Shown: positions 24,331 to 36,755 of the stretch, in pieces
Layout of the letters: the number at the start of each line of letters is the position of its first letter
Numbering within the stretch: position 1 is the first letter of the stretch
NCBI RefSeq assembly: GCF_014805685.1
Contig: NC_060893.1
Coordinates: 13,045,773-13,109,772, forward strand
Direction: 5' to 3'
Source of the DNA: Silurus meridionalis
Lineage: Eukaryota; Chordata; Actinopteri; Siluriformes; Siluridae
Length of the DNA stretch: 64,000 nt
Position numbers and translations under genes: made by a program
The notes under the pieces: generated by a model
Database searches by the model: none
Told to the model about the DNA's origin: nothing
Seen by the model: the letters and a program-made list of their open reading frames with translations, nothing else

Positions 24331-25800
24331 AAAATGGGTAAAAACATTGTCCAAAATATATATTACATATATGACCGTGTTAAACAAACAACTGAAGAAA
24401 GAATGTGCCTTTCCTTTCAGAGTAATCAAACAAAAAGGAGTATGCAAATTAAATGCCAAACTATTTCTGTCTATAATTTATTTGCCTATGCCTTTCTCAC
24501 TGCCCAAGATGAAGAAAGATAATGACCTTAACAATGCATCTGAATTTATCACCATTTGCAGCAACATGGATTCAGTGCCTAGAATGTATACAGAACTTTT
24601 TTATGTTTAAAAACAATTGTGTAGAACTATACAGTATATCCACATGGTTAATATACCACTTAAAGTGAGTTCATATTTTATGTTAATTTAGCTTTTTTGA
24701 GCTCTCTGAGCTTTAAAGTTTGGTTTAACTCTCCTCAACAAAAGTGAGAGTCATCAAGCACTGGGCCAGGTTCCATTCTAAAACAAACAGCTCTCCATAC
24801 CTGCAGAAATAGAGGTGAAAATGACAGCTATGCATGGCAAAGCTTCTCTTTGTTTCTCCCAGGATTTCTCCATGGAAACAGTGCAAATATAGAAACCATC
24901 CATATAAATGTTTAGTGTGTTGGAAAAATGTATGAATTATCTCAATCTTAGTCTTATGCACCACACTAAAGGAAGTAAAATGCAGAGAAGGTACAACCCT
25001 AATTTTCTTCATATGGTAAGTCTTTGAAAAATAAAAAAAAAAAAAATAAAAAATGAGTGTCATCATAGTGGGATGGAAAAAAACAATGTAAAGCATCAAT
25101 TAACTGAGAAGGTGAAGGAAAATGTAGACTACAAATGAGTTTTCACCATATGCTGCTGTATGCATCTAATTAGTGCTATGCATCTCTTTCTGTATTCTGA
25201 ATTAAACCAGAAGTTATTTTCATAATGGAAAAAAAAAAGAAATATTACACTATATCCTCAGAAACAGCAGAAAATGCTGAAAGAAGGTCCCAACGGTACA
25301 CATGCCAGTACTGTCACTGTGAATTCTGCTCACTTAATTCCCCTCACCTCTTCACTTGAGTACATAATTGGCCCCAATTACGGATGTGCCCAGGGCTGTT
25401 TTTTTTTTTTGTTTTTTTTTTGCTGTTGTTTTTTTAATCGCAGTTGCCCACTCTTTTTGACATTACAGATCACCAATTATGAACCTATTCAAGTGTTTAT
25501 GAATACTGTCTAATTAATACTAAATAAACTCTCTACAGATGTCTAATTTAAACTTTAATTTAAACAAACATCAAGCCTTTAATTAGCCTTATGTTTACAT
25601 TTTATTGATCAGTTATTTTTTCTTTTTTTTTTTTCTTTTGCACCTGACAACATTTGGATCTCAAGTAACATTTACAGCATATGGCAGAGATGCTTCAGCA
25701 AAGAGACTTTTATCACATTTATACAGCAGCATAGCTGAGAATTTTTCTCAAGGGTCTGCAAGTTTTTTACTTGGTGCTTATTTCCCCAAATATAAACAAA
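24331..25800. other. AT-rich sequence without recognisable gene
   Basis: Open frames at 24218-24610 and 24725-25099 carry no recognisable domain. T-runs lie near 25390-25435 and 25617-25636. Confidence 0.45.
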
Positions 25801-25805
25801 CTAGA

Positions 25806-25985
25806 ATGTCTATACAGCATTTGGCAGATGCCCTTACTTAGAGTGATGTACAAATATTTATACAAATGAGCAATTGAAGGTTAAGGGTCTTGCTCAAGGG
25901 CCCCGGAGCAGCAGCTTTGTGGTGCTGGAATTTAAACTTACAATCTTTCATTCATATGTCCAATGTATTAAACATTGCAATACTG
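25806..25985 (-). mobile_element. tRNA-derived SINE relic (teleost-wide type)
   Basis: Reads CAGCATTTGGCAGATGCCC, then GGTTAAGGGTCTTGCTCAAG, then GGTGCTGGAATTTAAAC. On the minus strand the last block corresponds to a decayed pol III B box of a tRNA-like head. The same order of blocks recurs at 37.8, 54.2 and 62.4 kb. I recognise it as a repeat found throughout teleost genomes but do not assign a family name. Confidence 0.7.
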
Positions 25986-28530
25986 CTAGAAGCCTAACTT
26001 ACAAATACTGCAACCATAATTGGACAGCATACCTCATATTTATGTGTGTATTTGTATCAATTTATATCACATTACAGTTTTGTTCCTGAATAATTTAAAT
26101 GTATCCCTGCCATGCCAAGAACATGAAGTGCTGTTTGAGTTCAATCCCACCTCAGTTTGTGTGGTTTCCAAGTAAAAAGGCCTTGAATGTGTGTTAACTC
26201 AGAGCAAGTGTCCTTAGTGTACATGGCTCCCAGAAGCAAAGATGCTTAAATGGATGTGTTGATGTCAAAGAAGATGTGCTTCAACAGCTCTGTGTCTAGC
26301 AGTGGAACAGATGCCCAAATATGCTTAGCTCCCAGGAGTCAGGGTGTCCCTTATGAGTAAGCCATGTTGCAATGAGACACAGTGTATATTACACACACCT
26401 GACCCATACTCTAGCTTAAGGCGCCCCATTGATGCCCTCTATTCCCTTGTCTCCTCTTCTCTCTGTTCCAGTTGTGTGGGAGATCTGCCTGAGATAAGAC
26501 TTTCAGATGAGAAGGTGGGGAAAACTATGGTGGATTGGGATTCAGCTGTGAAACAAAGCAATCGTATTTCATATTGAATTGGGAATAAGGGACAGAAAAA
26601 AAAAACTATCCTAGTCGTATACCTTCTATCTTGCTAAGTAGTATATGGTTAAAAGGAAAAAAGAGCAGGAAATAGATGAAAAGCTTGAAGATTTAGATAC
26701 TATATCAGTTCAGGTAGATTACCCTACTAATGTTGCAATCCTTTTACCCAGAGAAGAAGAATTGTTTTACAGATACAGAAGATATGAAACATGTTGTCTT
26801 TTATATAGGCTTTTAGTAAATCGATGTCATAACATCAAACTTCTGGTGTAGAAAAATGTGTCTATTTTTTATATAATTAGTTTTGCACTGGTGATTGTAC
26901 TCTTTTTTTCTCATTCTATTCTCATTCTTACACGATGAACAACTCGTTTTCTTCCTGTATTTATTTCAGGTGGTTGAAAATCAACAAAAAACAAGAACAA
27001 CCCCCTTAAAAATGTAAGTTATAAAGAAGTTGAAGTTACTACCACTTCAATACTATTTTCCACAGTAAAACAGATATGTCTTGAAAACCACATGACATAT
27101 GGAAGGCTGGTCTAGAAGCTAGGGCTAAAGCTGAATTATTAGAAGTATTTGGCCATGCTCAGCCAGCCATGTTAATAATGAACATTATATTGAGAGATGG
27201 TTGATGCTTTTTTGCACCTGAGAATGGTTGATGGTTTTCCAAACATCTTCCAAAGCATCTTTCCAGTTTATCTGGAGAAAATTCTGTGTGTGATTCAGAG
27301 GATGTGAACATGTCATATATGTCTTATATATGTCTTTAATATGTGTTCTTAACACTACTCGTATAAGGGTTAAAAACAAAAAAGTCGGTCTCTCAGTTTC
27401 CAGATGTAGTTACATAAAATGGTGTACTTGTTCCACAGTTAAGAAGCAAGTAGTCTGTGTGGAACCAGACTTACAATGATGACCCACTCTACCCAGATGA
27501 GCCTAGAATTAATTGTGGGTATTCACAGATGTGGTCTAACCAAGTGTGAAAGACCCTAGCCTGAAATGTTTAACAAGAATTCAGTTATTATGGCACTCTA
27601 TTAATATTTTCATAAAACCTCTTTAACAATGAGGATATAATAGAAATTTATAATAAAAAGGTAGATAATTGCATCTTTGTAGGAATGAAAAGTTATTTTT
27701 GTCTTACTAGACTTCTTACATGTGTGTTCCCTATGATTTAAAACAGGGCTATTAATCCAAACCTAAGTACAAATAACCTTTATAATCTTGTAAAAACCCT
27801 CTTGAAAGTGTACACATACATACATACATGACACTAAACATGAAGGCCTACACATGCATTTGATAAATCTGTAACCATTTCATCTCATTACAAGACCCAC
27901 AAAGACCTGAACTGTTTACAGTACATAAACAATGTTCCACTGATCAAAGAAAACAAATAAGCATAAAAATGACAAACACTTTTGTCGTCTCAGTTGTTAC
28001 GGTAAATAAAAGTGTGCTGGCAGCAAATTAGAGAATTTATTTCTTTGTCTCACTTAATTAAATATGTGACATGCATATCAAACTAGAAAGGAGTATCATT
28101 CCTACTATCATTTCTTTCAATGTAACATCATTGCCGATTTATATATAAAAAATATGTAAAAATAAACGCGTAATGCAAAATTCAATTAATGCAACGTGCA
28201 TTTCAACGTGCAAAAAAATATAAATAAAAATAAAAGAGTCCAAATTTAAACTTTTAGATTAGAGATTCCTTTCTCTAAATATTAAATATTAATAAATATT
28301 ATAATTTTCAATCATTAAACATCATTTATCAAGTCTTAAATCAAGCACCAAATTCCACTATGATGCTCACATCCAGCAATTAAAACCGTTCGTGTGAAAA
28401 CATAGCAAAAGTTCCATTTGGTGTCCTGATGATTTACGTAATTTAAAATACCATAATTACTTTAAATGATTTACATGAATATTTTGGCTTCATGCTCTAT
28501 GTTATGTATGGTTTCACCAATAATGTATTT
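25986..28530. other. AT-rich sequence without recognisable gene
   Basis: No gene or repeat family recognised. Frames at 26344-26577 and 26645-26851 lack motifs. Confidence 0.45.
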
Positions 28531-28531
28531 A

Positions 28532-28554
28532 TGTGTGTGTGTGTGTGTGTGTGT
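28532..28554. repeat. (TG)n microsatellite
   Basis: About 11 TG units that run directly into TATAT and the terminal repeat of the element at 28559. Confidence 0.95.
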
Positions 28555-28558
28555 ATAT

Positions 28559-29329
28559 CAGTGGTGGGCCATGCATTTGATATTTGAGCCTTCAGTAAAG
28601 CATTACCTGACTTAATCCACCTCCTAATACCACCACTATCACGTCGCAATTATAGAAATCATCAATAAAATACAAAAATGCAATATAACAATGCGTGGCA
28701 TCACGAAGAGAGGGGTGTTTAGCATATGGAGGGTGAATACCATTTTACTAAAGCAAGCACCAAACCTCTACACTACAAATGCAACTGTGCCACCTCCATT
28801 ATCTGGAGCAGTTCAATATTCATTTAATATCAATATTTGTCTAATAACATGACAAAAACATTACAAATGTAAATAAAATACAAGCTACTCACCAGAGATG
28901 CGTACTCATAAATTGCACCGCTCCTTAGAGGCTGTAATCCAGTGGTACCATTCGTATTAACTGGTCTGGAAGTGGCAAAAAAAACCCTTTCCCGGGCGAA
29001 TATGAAATCTGACTGGTTAAAGAAACAGAACTATTTATTAAAGAGACTATGGTAAAAAGCCCGCAGAACAGACTTTGAAGGCCCTGGGCAGATTAGATTC
29101 ACATGGCAGTACATAGAGGCTGAAATCTGCTTGCACAAAAAAATCTAACATCCACATACACGTACTGGAAGCAGTGCAGCCAAGAGAAACACTTTCAATT
29201 GAAGATAATAAACTGTTGGGAATAAATTAATACAATTTCATAGAACAAATATTAGAATTTAAATAAATATAGGTCAGTGCCTCTGATAATGTTTGGGCCA
29301 GCAATGAAGGCTTTGACCGCCCGCCACTG
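28559..29329. mobile_element. Non-autonomous DNA transposon with short terminal inverted repeats (771 bp)
   Basis: Starts CAGTGGTGGGCC and ends GACCGCCCGCCACTG, so the terminal 10-12 bases are inverted copies with a mismatch or two. Similarity continues weakly inward (GAGCCTTCAGT versus AAGCCTTCATT). No coding capacity. The 3' 330 bp recurs at 61.69-62.00 kb, confirming that it is a dispersed element. Flanks show AT on both sides (28557-28558 and 29330-29331) but no 8-bp duplication, so the superfamily (hAT-like by its CAGTGGCGG tip, or another with short target sites) is open. Confidence 0.7.
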
Positions 29330-29437
<108 letters not shown>

Positions 29438-29514
29438 AATCTTGTAATGTATAGTTTCTGATCATGTGCCCACCGAAGATTTATATTCTCAGCTGACAGG
29501 AATAAAAAAAATAA

Positions 29515-29800
29515 AATTTGGTCCTCTGCTGTTGTAGCCTATCAAACTCAGGATTTGACATGTGTGTCCTGAGGTGCTGTTTTGCTTACCATGGTTAAAA
29601 ATGGTTATTTGATTTACCCTGTCAGTGGGAACCAGTGTGGTTTTCTCCCCTGACCTTCTAAATCAGAGTATATCTACTTGTTCTACCACAGGACTGTCGC
29701 TCAGTGGAAGAGTTTTGTTTTTCACATCATTGTGTTAAAGATTCCAAAAAAAAGCAGTTTCCAAAATACTTAAACCACATCAATGAGGCCAGTCACAAGA
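29515..29800 (-). mobile_element. Fragment of the same Tc1/mariner-like family as 3.85-4.86 kb
   Basis: The block order GGTCCTCTGCTGTTGTAGCC, ATGGTTATTTGATTTACC, CTGTCGCTCAGTGGA, GTTTTGTTTTTCACATCAT and CCAAAATACTTAAACCA follows the internal part of the same teleost family on the minus strand. Both ends are missing and no frame is open. Confidence 0.6.
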
Positions 29801-29904
29801 AATTATAATTTCCCCACTGTGCTACTACTATATGATTGGCTGAATGTATAACCACATGAAAAAGCTGGTGTACACATGTTCCTATAAGGTGCGATCACCA
29901 CAAA

Positions 29905-29906
<2 letters not shown>

Positions 29907-29951
<45 letters not shown>
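29907..29951. repeat. (GT)n microsatellite
   Basis: 45 bases of GT. Lies 61 bases upstream of a CA array, so on one strand the two arrays are complementary. Confidence 0.97.
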
Positions 29952-29955
<4 letters not shown>

Positions 29956-30012
29956 AAGCTCAGCATCAAAGTGCAATGTGAGGCAGAATGGCTGGCTGGA
30001 AAGGCATATCAC

Positions 30013-30023
30013 GCACACACACA

Positions 30024-30067
<44 letters not shown>
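30013..30067. repeat. (CA)n microsatellite
   Basis: About 55 bases of AC with one AT interruption near 30029. Inverted partner of the GT array at 29907. Confidence 0.97.
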
Positions 30068-30069
<2 letters not shown>

Positions 30070-30165
30070 CATACCAAACCTCTTCCCATTTGGCTCAGAC
30101 TGCCAGAGGCACACTCCATCATCCCACGTTCAACAGCCTTGTAACATCTGTTCATTAGCACTGAC

Positions 30166-30290
30166 AGATGAAAGAGAGAGAGTGAAAGTGAGGGAGTTGG
30201 GGAGAGCGAGAAAGAGAGAGTAGCAGGGAGAGCTAGGGAGAAAGACAGACAAACAGACAGACAGAGATGTAGGTAGAAAAAGAGGAAGGT
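30166..30290. repeat. Purine-rich (GA-rich) tract
   Basis: About 125 bases that are nearly all purine on the plus strand, with GAGAGAGAG runs and (ACAG)n near 30245-30265. Confidence 0.85.
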
Positions 30291-31054
30291 TTTAGCACTT
30301 TTTACTGGAGGCTGAAGAGTCTGACTGACATGCCTCCTTTACTTAGATTGCTGCCTGCTACTAATGTGTGTGAGTGAGAAGGTGGGGAGGTGGTTTGGAA
30401 AATGTGTGTACACATATCTGTACATGTGCACATTTAGGTAAGCAAAATCCTGAAGCCTTTTTTTTTATTATATTTAATATATTTTCCTCTCAATCACTCT
30501 TTCTAAAATGTCCTATGAAAACAGAGACCTGGCAGTGGCGTGCTTGGAGAATAGATAAATGATTGAGGTTGCATTATTACAGCCTTAAGGACTAGGAGTA
30601 CACATACATTGAATACAGCATACTGTATGTACTATTATAATTGCTTTACTAACTTATACATTGGGTAGGGGAGGTGAGATATATCATCTGCATAAGATTT
30701 TCTCTGAATTACTAGTATTTTAGAATTAAAAAAGACACTTGTCTACACAGAGTCTAATATAGACATTTGTTGAATCCCCCACTGTCACATGCAAAAAGAT
30801 TTAGCCATTTTATAGGAAATGAATTTGATTTCATTCCTCCCTAAAGCGAGCTTTGACAAACAGAGCTCTGATAAAAGATTATTGTTAAAGGTCAGAGATA
30901 GCAAGAGAAGCTGGAACAGGAATTAAGCCCTCACATGATATAGAAGCAAACACACACATTTATGCACATACTGTATATACAAATGCAAACACATAAAAAA
31001 ACTGGAGGATTTCATCTCAAATATAAACATTAGAGATGATGTCTAATATATACA
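30291..31054. other. AT-rich sequence without recognisable gene
   Basis: Nothing recognisable. Confidence 0.5.
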
Positions 31055-31186
31055 GTAGGGGTGTAACGGTACACCAAATACAAGGTTTGGGTTAATTTCG
31101 GCTTGGTTAGGGGGAAGAAATGCAAAATCTAAAATTACTTGACGTCTTTTTATTTACACAATTTATTATTATTAACATTTGTGATT

Positions 31187-31370
31187 ATCAAAATGTGAAC
31201 TGTTTACATTTTTGTAACCATTTTAAATAAAATGTCTGCTTGTTTAAATAATCTAAAATAATATTTTGTATTTTTAATACAATTTAGTACAAAATATAAT
31301 TTTAGATTATTTAAACAAGCAGACATTTTATTTAAAATGGTTACAAAAATTCACAGTTCACATTTTGATG
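31187..31370. repeat. Long inverted repeat (hairpin), ~83-bp arms and 17-base loop
   Basis: 31187-31270 and 31288-31370 are reverse complements. A central block of about 40 bases around AATGTCTGCTTGTTTAAATA is perfect; mismatches and a small indel lie only in the outer third (CTGTTTACA against CTGTGAA) and near the loop. The palindromic motif GTGTAACGGTACAC sits at 31061-31074, similar to the tip of some hAT-type elements, but no partner tip was found. Confidence 0.92.
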
Positions 31371-32953
31371 GTCACCGATAAATTGATTACTCAATTTAAT
31401 AGGCACATTAAACTAATTGATTAAAATCAAATTAAATAGTTTACATTGGTTAGACCCCATTTGGGTAACACAGATGTGTATGTTACAGTAAGTGTGTTAG
31501 CAAATAATGCTAGTACTTCAGATTCTTTACTGTTTTTATGCATGCGCAAAACAAATTGTATTTCCGTTACAGAGTGAGTCGCCACAGTGACACTGTGCTA
31601 AATCTAGTTTCTTTTTTAGACCCCTTGCATTGTTGTGTATTTTTTCAAGTTTAATAATAATGATTTAAAATGCTCTCAAAGTGTGAGGTGTAAACTAAAG
31701 AAAAGCTTGCAGTCCACCACTTAATGCGTTCCTGAGAAACTCAGATTTTATTTTTCGCACATACTGTAAAAAGAATTGCAATTGAAAAAACTTTGGGATA
31801 AATACGTACCACACAGTCCAAATATTTGTATATATATACACGTATAAAGGTTGCTTTATTATGTTTTTTTCTCTGATAATGATGCCTAAAGAAACCCTGT
31901 CTAACAGTATTCACCACTTAGACTCCATGACTGTTTCTTCCCTCGTGATTGCCTCATGGTTCCCATGGTGATAAATGCCATGTGCTTGTATTATTGTTGT
32001 AGATTCTGTTATAGTCCTGTTTCCAATCATTTTCTACATTGTTTACACCTTTTTCTTGTTATCTCTTAATTAGTTTCAGTATTTTCTACCTTCAGTGTAT
32101 CCTTTCTATGTTGTGAATTCTTATCGTGCATCTTTGTGTCACTACCCTCGAGCCTTGTTTCATCTATCTTGTATTCCTGTGTTCGTTTTTTTCCCCCTTT
32201 GTCTGTTTAGTCTATTACTGATTATGGATGTTGTAGTGACCGCGTGTGCCTGTATTACAACCCTCACTAAGGATAATGACTATGAGTTCTCGATGGTTTT
32301 CTAATAGGTGTCCTGCCCCTTAATTTTTTTACACATTAAATGTAGGCTCTTTATACTTTTCACATACACGGTATGTGATATGTGGACTATTCCACAACAG
32401 TATTTATTCTGTTTAAGCTTTGCAGTATAATAACTGTCCAATTATAGCAAAGTTATACTTGCTGTACACGAAAAAAATAAAATTTTGTACATTTTGAAAA
32501 ATTCAAACCCGATTGATATGCACATAATGTTCAATGCGAGGAGGTTTGATTCTCAACAGCAAAATCTTCCCTCATTATATCTTAGTAGTTAACGGAGTTG
32601 TTCACTGAAACATTTCCAGTTCTCCAACATGAAAGGGCTGCTTCCAGTTTGATGGGTTTTTATTTGTAAAAAATCAAAGACAAGAGTTCCGTAGGTTTCA
32701 TGCTGCTCTATATCTAATTTGAAATGTCAACAAACAAGCATAGAAGAAGCCAGTGGGGTGTCTTTCACTTATTTATTTTTATCTCTTTATCAGTGTCAAT
32801 GTTTACACCCACTGTTTCAGAGCTTCATATGATTTAGTACACCACAGCACATCATAGATTCAGTGAAAACTAGGAAGCTTCCCCTGTGGTGTGTCTTTGA
32901 ACCCTTCCTGAAGTACATGTACTGTATGAGTGCCATGGATGCTTATTCATGCC

Positions 32954-32957
<4 letters not shown>
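31371..32957. other. AT-rich sequence without recognisable gene
   Basis: No gene recognised. The C/T-rich stretch at 31950-32300 resembles the pyrimidine-rich 3' untranslated region of fish LINEs, but no coding remnant adjoins it. Confidence 0.4.

Positions 32958-33014
<57 letters not shown>
32958..33014. repeat. (CT)n microsatellite
   Basis: 57 bases of CT; the Leu-Ser frames across it come from the repeat. Confidence 0.97.
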
Positions 33015-33021
<7 letters not shown>

Positions 33022-33337
33022 TCTCAATTTCCTGTTATCCTCACATAATTTTAGAGAAGCTAAGTGTTTGTACTTACACTCTGAGCATAGACAGAGAGAT
33101 TATATTGATACAAACAAACAGACATAGTGATAGACAACTTGTAGTTACAGTGCATGCCCTGGGAGGCAGTGTTGGCCTGCTATGAAAACATTAGATTGGA
33201 ATTATTTTAGATTTATTTGTTTCTTCTTGACTAAATAATTATATACCTTTAAAAAAAAGGCAATTGAATTGGATCTAAATTTGTATGGGATTAAAAACTC
33301 GACAAAAAAAGCTGAGCTTTATTAATAATATAAATAG

Positions 33338-33363
33338 ATAAATAAATAAATAAATAAATAAAA
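33338..33363. repeat. (AAAT)n microsatellite
   Basis: About six tetranucleotide units. Confidence 0.9.
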
Positions 33364-34679
33364 TGCTACTTACATTAGAAGGAAATTTGAAAGTGTCAAA
33401 CTTGGAAAATTGACTGTTATGAATTAAGTGAATGCTAAGCTTATTGTAAAGATTCTCAGTTGCTATTGTATTTGCTATTGGATATGTTTCACAATTATCT
33501 CTGTACTTGCAAGAATAACTTGGAAACTTGCTGCGTTATATAGGAGCACTCGTGTTTAATGAAATATTTAAAAATAAAGACAGCATTCTTTTATTATAAA
33601 GCCAGTATCAAAAATGAACCCCAATATCTCATCATACACCTCAAAGCATTTCCTGTAGTTGAAAATGTACCATGTCATGTACAGATTAAATCCATTAATC
33701 ATTCACAGACCTATGTGACTCCAAACACTATTTGGTCCTCATTCCTACTGGCCTTAGGTCAGGGAGCATTTCCATGGCACGAAGGCAGCTCTTAGTCATC
33801 ACTGGTTTCTCAGCTTGTTTTTGTTCCTGATACTGCCTGGAGCCATTCCAATACCAGACTTACCATGCCCAGTATTGTCATAGCAGAGAAGTCATTGAAA
33901 ACGGTTAGCTATGTGCAGACGGGGAAATGAGACGTACAAGTCTGGATAAAAACCAACAGTGCATAAAAGTGCCAGCTGGAAAGGACTGTTTTTATCTAGG
34001 ATCCAATCCGCTTCGCATCAAAATCTGTGCACTGCGTGTTGCACTCTTGGATCACCTGGTTTGCAGATTTGGAATTAATCTGAAAAGATGATTTTGTTTT
34101 TTTCAGATATATTTGGTTTGGAGAACCCACTTTAAGGATACTGAGATTATGAGCAACTGGATTCCACATAGAGTAAAATAACTTACAGTACTGGTAAGCT
34201 CTGTTTTGGGTCATTTTGTTTAATGTTTATTTATTTGTTTATTTTTATTCCTGTCCCCTGAATTCTGAATTTTTTACCCATCTCCAAAAATCAAGCCAGT
34301 AGGTAGATTTACTAAGAAAAGATATAAGTAGGTGTTAACAAATGTGTGTGAAAATGTGAGTACATGGTGTTCTGTGATAGCATTGCATTGGATATCCAAC
34401 TTTCACTTGGATATTGTATATGAAACCAACACGTTTTAACTATGCGACCTACACCACTATATTACTGTAATTGATTGTAAACCTCTCTGCAAACACAATC
34501 ATGTGCTAAAAATACCCATATTACCAAGCTGCATTACCACTTAACTTGCAAGCCTGATGGAATACAAGAAGTTCATGAGCTCATTAATCAATTCAAGTCA
34601 GTATATCTAATAATTGTTTCAAATTTATGAAAATTAGAACTTACTAATTTAGCTACATTGTTGAGCCTCATAATGGGAC
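33364..34679. other. AT-rich sequence without recognisable gene
   Basis: Nothing recognisable; frames at 33559-33795 and 34214-33996 lack motifs. Confidence 0.45.
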
Positions 34680-34930
34680 TCATACGAGGCCAATGTAGGC
34701 TCCACCCTTTTCCCATGCCTTACATATAGTTTGCCTAGGCCCCACTAGTGGTCTTACATACATGCACATCGGAATTGTGGTCCACATAGGCACTGCTTGT
34801 TGCCAACCTGTGCCTCACTAGAGACTGATCTGGGCAAAAATACCTGGATCTTATAAAGTGCCCATGGACAATTTTTATGGGTCCCATTAAGGAGTCCTAT
34901 CTGGGCCCTTAAAGCCAATCTAACACTCAG
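34680..34930. repeat. Possible decayed interspersed repeat (GGCCCCA / GGGCCC-type)
   Basis: A moderately GC-rich stretch with spaced TAGGCCCCACTAG, TGGGTCCCATTAA and CTGGGCCCTTAA blocks. It recalls a fish repeat built of short GGGCCC-containing units, heavily decayed. No frame of interest. Confidence 0.35.
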
Positions 34931-36479
34931 ACACAAGCTTGGTTGATGTTAAATACCTATTAGACTAAAAGAAATGAAAAGATTAACCAGGTTGAACAGA
35001 CTTCAGTTTTAAAAGTTTCAACACTTCTTTTTTTTCTACCTAAAGACTACTGTCTCCAATTTACTTTCCCACTCGTTGAACCAGTTCAGAGCCCTACGAT
35101 TATTTTTCATTATTACTACCTTCATTATTTTGCCGGTCAGATATTTTCTCAGCCAAAATAGTGAGCGATTATTTATCACTCTCCCAAGCAATGTACTACA
35201 TCCATTTAGTGACATGTTCACACTGCACCTCATTAAGACCCATTACCTCAGCAGTACATTTTAAAGCCTCAACTCCCTACTGATACTTATGAGGTGAGAA
35301 AGAGTTTGACATTTCTGGGTCAGACAAAACACCCCTCCATGCCTCCTGATTGATGACTTATCATTAAACTTTTTTTTGACCATTCCCAAAAAATGTTGTC
35401 TATGACTGCTAGTGGGATCACAGAGCTACTAATCCTTATTTAATTAGGAAAGACAAACCTTTCAAGCCTATGTTTTGTCAAGCGAAGGATCATTTATTCA
35501 TTTAAGGTGGAATGAAAAAAAAAAAAAAATTAAAATAGATGACATTATTGTTTACTCTAATTGACTATGACTAGACAATTAAATTAGCCAAATTAAGAGT
35601 TAAAAACAACACATAAGGGTGTATTGGATTTTAATGCTACAAATGAATAGATCAGTGACCGTTTTGTATAAATATTGCAACAATATAGTGGACAGCGCTT
35701 CAGGGTGCAGTGTCTATTTTTTTCCCAAGCTCTAACCTAAGCTAATTAATATAACCACATTCATTAGGTCAACTTCCAGCAAGCACAAGTGAATAATAGA
35801 GACAGCTAAGTGTATTTATGTCTCAGCGGTTTGTGACAGGCCCTCTGCACCTCAAGATGTGCAGTGAGGAGGCAGAGCTCCTTGCCACAATGTACCCCTC
35901 CCACAGATGTGTTTATTAATAAGCTGCCTGGCGTTTAATTGCTCTTTTATGGAAGAGCAGCTACCACTCAGTCAGAGCTGCAGACTCAGTGGGACTTCAC
36001 CATGGGGATGAAATTATTTAACACAGACTTACTCAGCACTACATGCAAAATTGAGAAAACAGAGGTAGTTTAAAGTAAAGGACACATCAAGAGAGCACAA
36101 TTTATTCTGATTGGTAACAGTTATTAGATGTTAGATACACTGTTAGATTAGATATTAGCTAATATTACATCTAAATATAATTCATTGTAAATAACATAAA
36201 AATAATAATAAAAAAATTGAAATGCTACCTGCATATATAACATTATTGAAATACAGGTATAGTCATTAAACTAATTTATTTCATACCTACAATAGAATTT
36301 CTTAGCATTGGATATTCCTAAATTCTAATGTATATATAATGAATTACATCTTACATAATACTTGAAAAAAGGCCTAAGAAAACTACACTCCAACTGAATT
36401 CTCCAGCCATATGCGTTTCTTCCACAGACTGTTACTGCATAGTCTTTCGATAGAGAAAATTATTATTAAAATTATTCCC
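34931..36479. other. AT-rich sequence; possible conserved element near 35.83-36.01 kb
   Basis: No gene recognised. 35825-36010 is less AT-rich, free of known repeats and contains homeodomain-like core sites (TTTATTAATAA and GTTTAATTG), an appearance often seen in non-coding regulatory DNA. This is an impression only. Confidence 0.3.
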
Positions 36480-36755
36480 TTAACTTGAACTAGGAGACCC
36501 AAACGTTGGAGTGAACGGTCTTGACTGGCCTCATAAAGAGCTCTAACCTCAACCCTATTGAACACCTTTTGGAAGTACTGGAACACTCTCTGCACAACAG
36601 ACCTCCTCACCCTTCAGTCTTGTGGCTGAATGAGCACAAATCTCCACAAGTACACTCCAAAATCTAGTGGAGCATCTTCCAAGAAGAGTGGAGGTTATTA
36701 CAGTATAACAGCAAACGGGGACTGAATGTGGAATTGGATGTTCAAAAAGCACATC
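36480..36755 (+). mobile_element. 3' part of a Tc1-like transposon
   Basis: The order GACTGGCCTCATAAAGAGC, CCTCAACCCTATTGAACACC, TGTGGCTGAATGAGCACAAA, ACACTCCAAAATCTAGTGGA, GAAGAGTGGAGGTTATTACA and GGAATTGGATGTTCAAAAAG follows the C-terminal end of a fish Tc1-type transposase (..NPIEH..W.., LVE.LPRRVEVI) on the plus strand. The frame is broken by stops, and the terminal inverted repeat expected downstream is no longer recognisable. Confidence 0.75.

Noticed and set aside
31055..31080. hAT-type transposon tip (GTGTAACGGTACAC)
   Set aside because: No matching tip or 8-bp duplication found downstream; kept only as a note with the hairpin.
31950..32300. LINE 3' untranslated region
   Set aside because: Pyrimidine-rich style only; no adjoining RT remnant, no tail and no second copy in the window.
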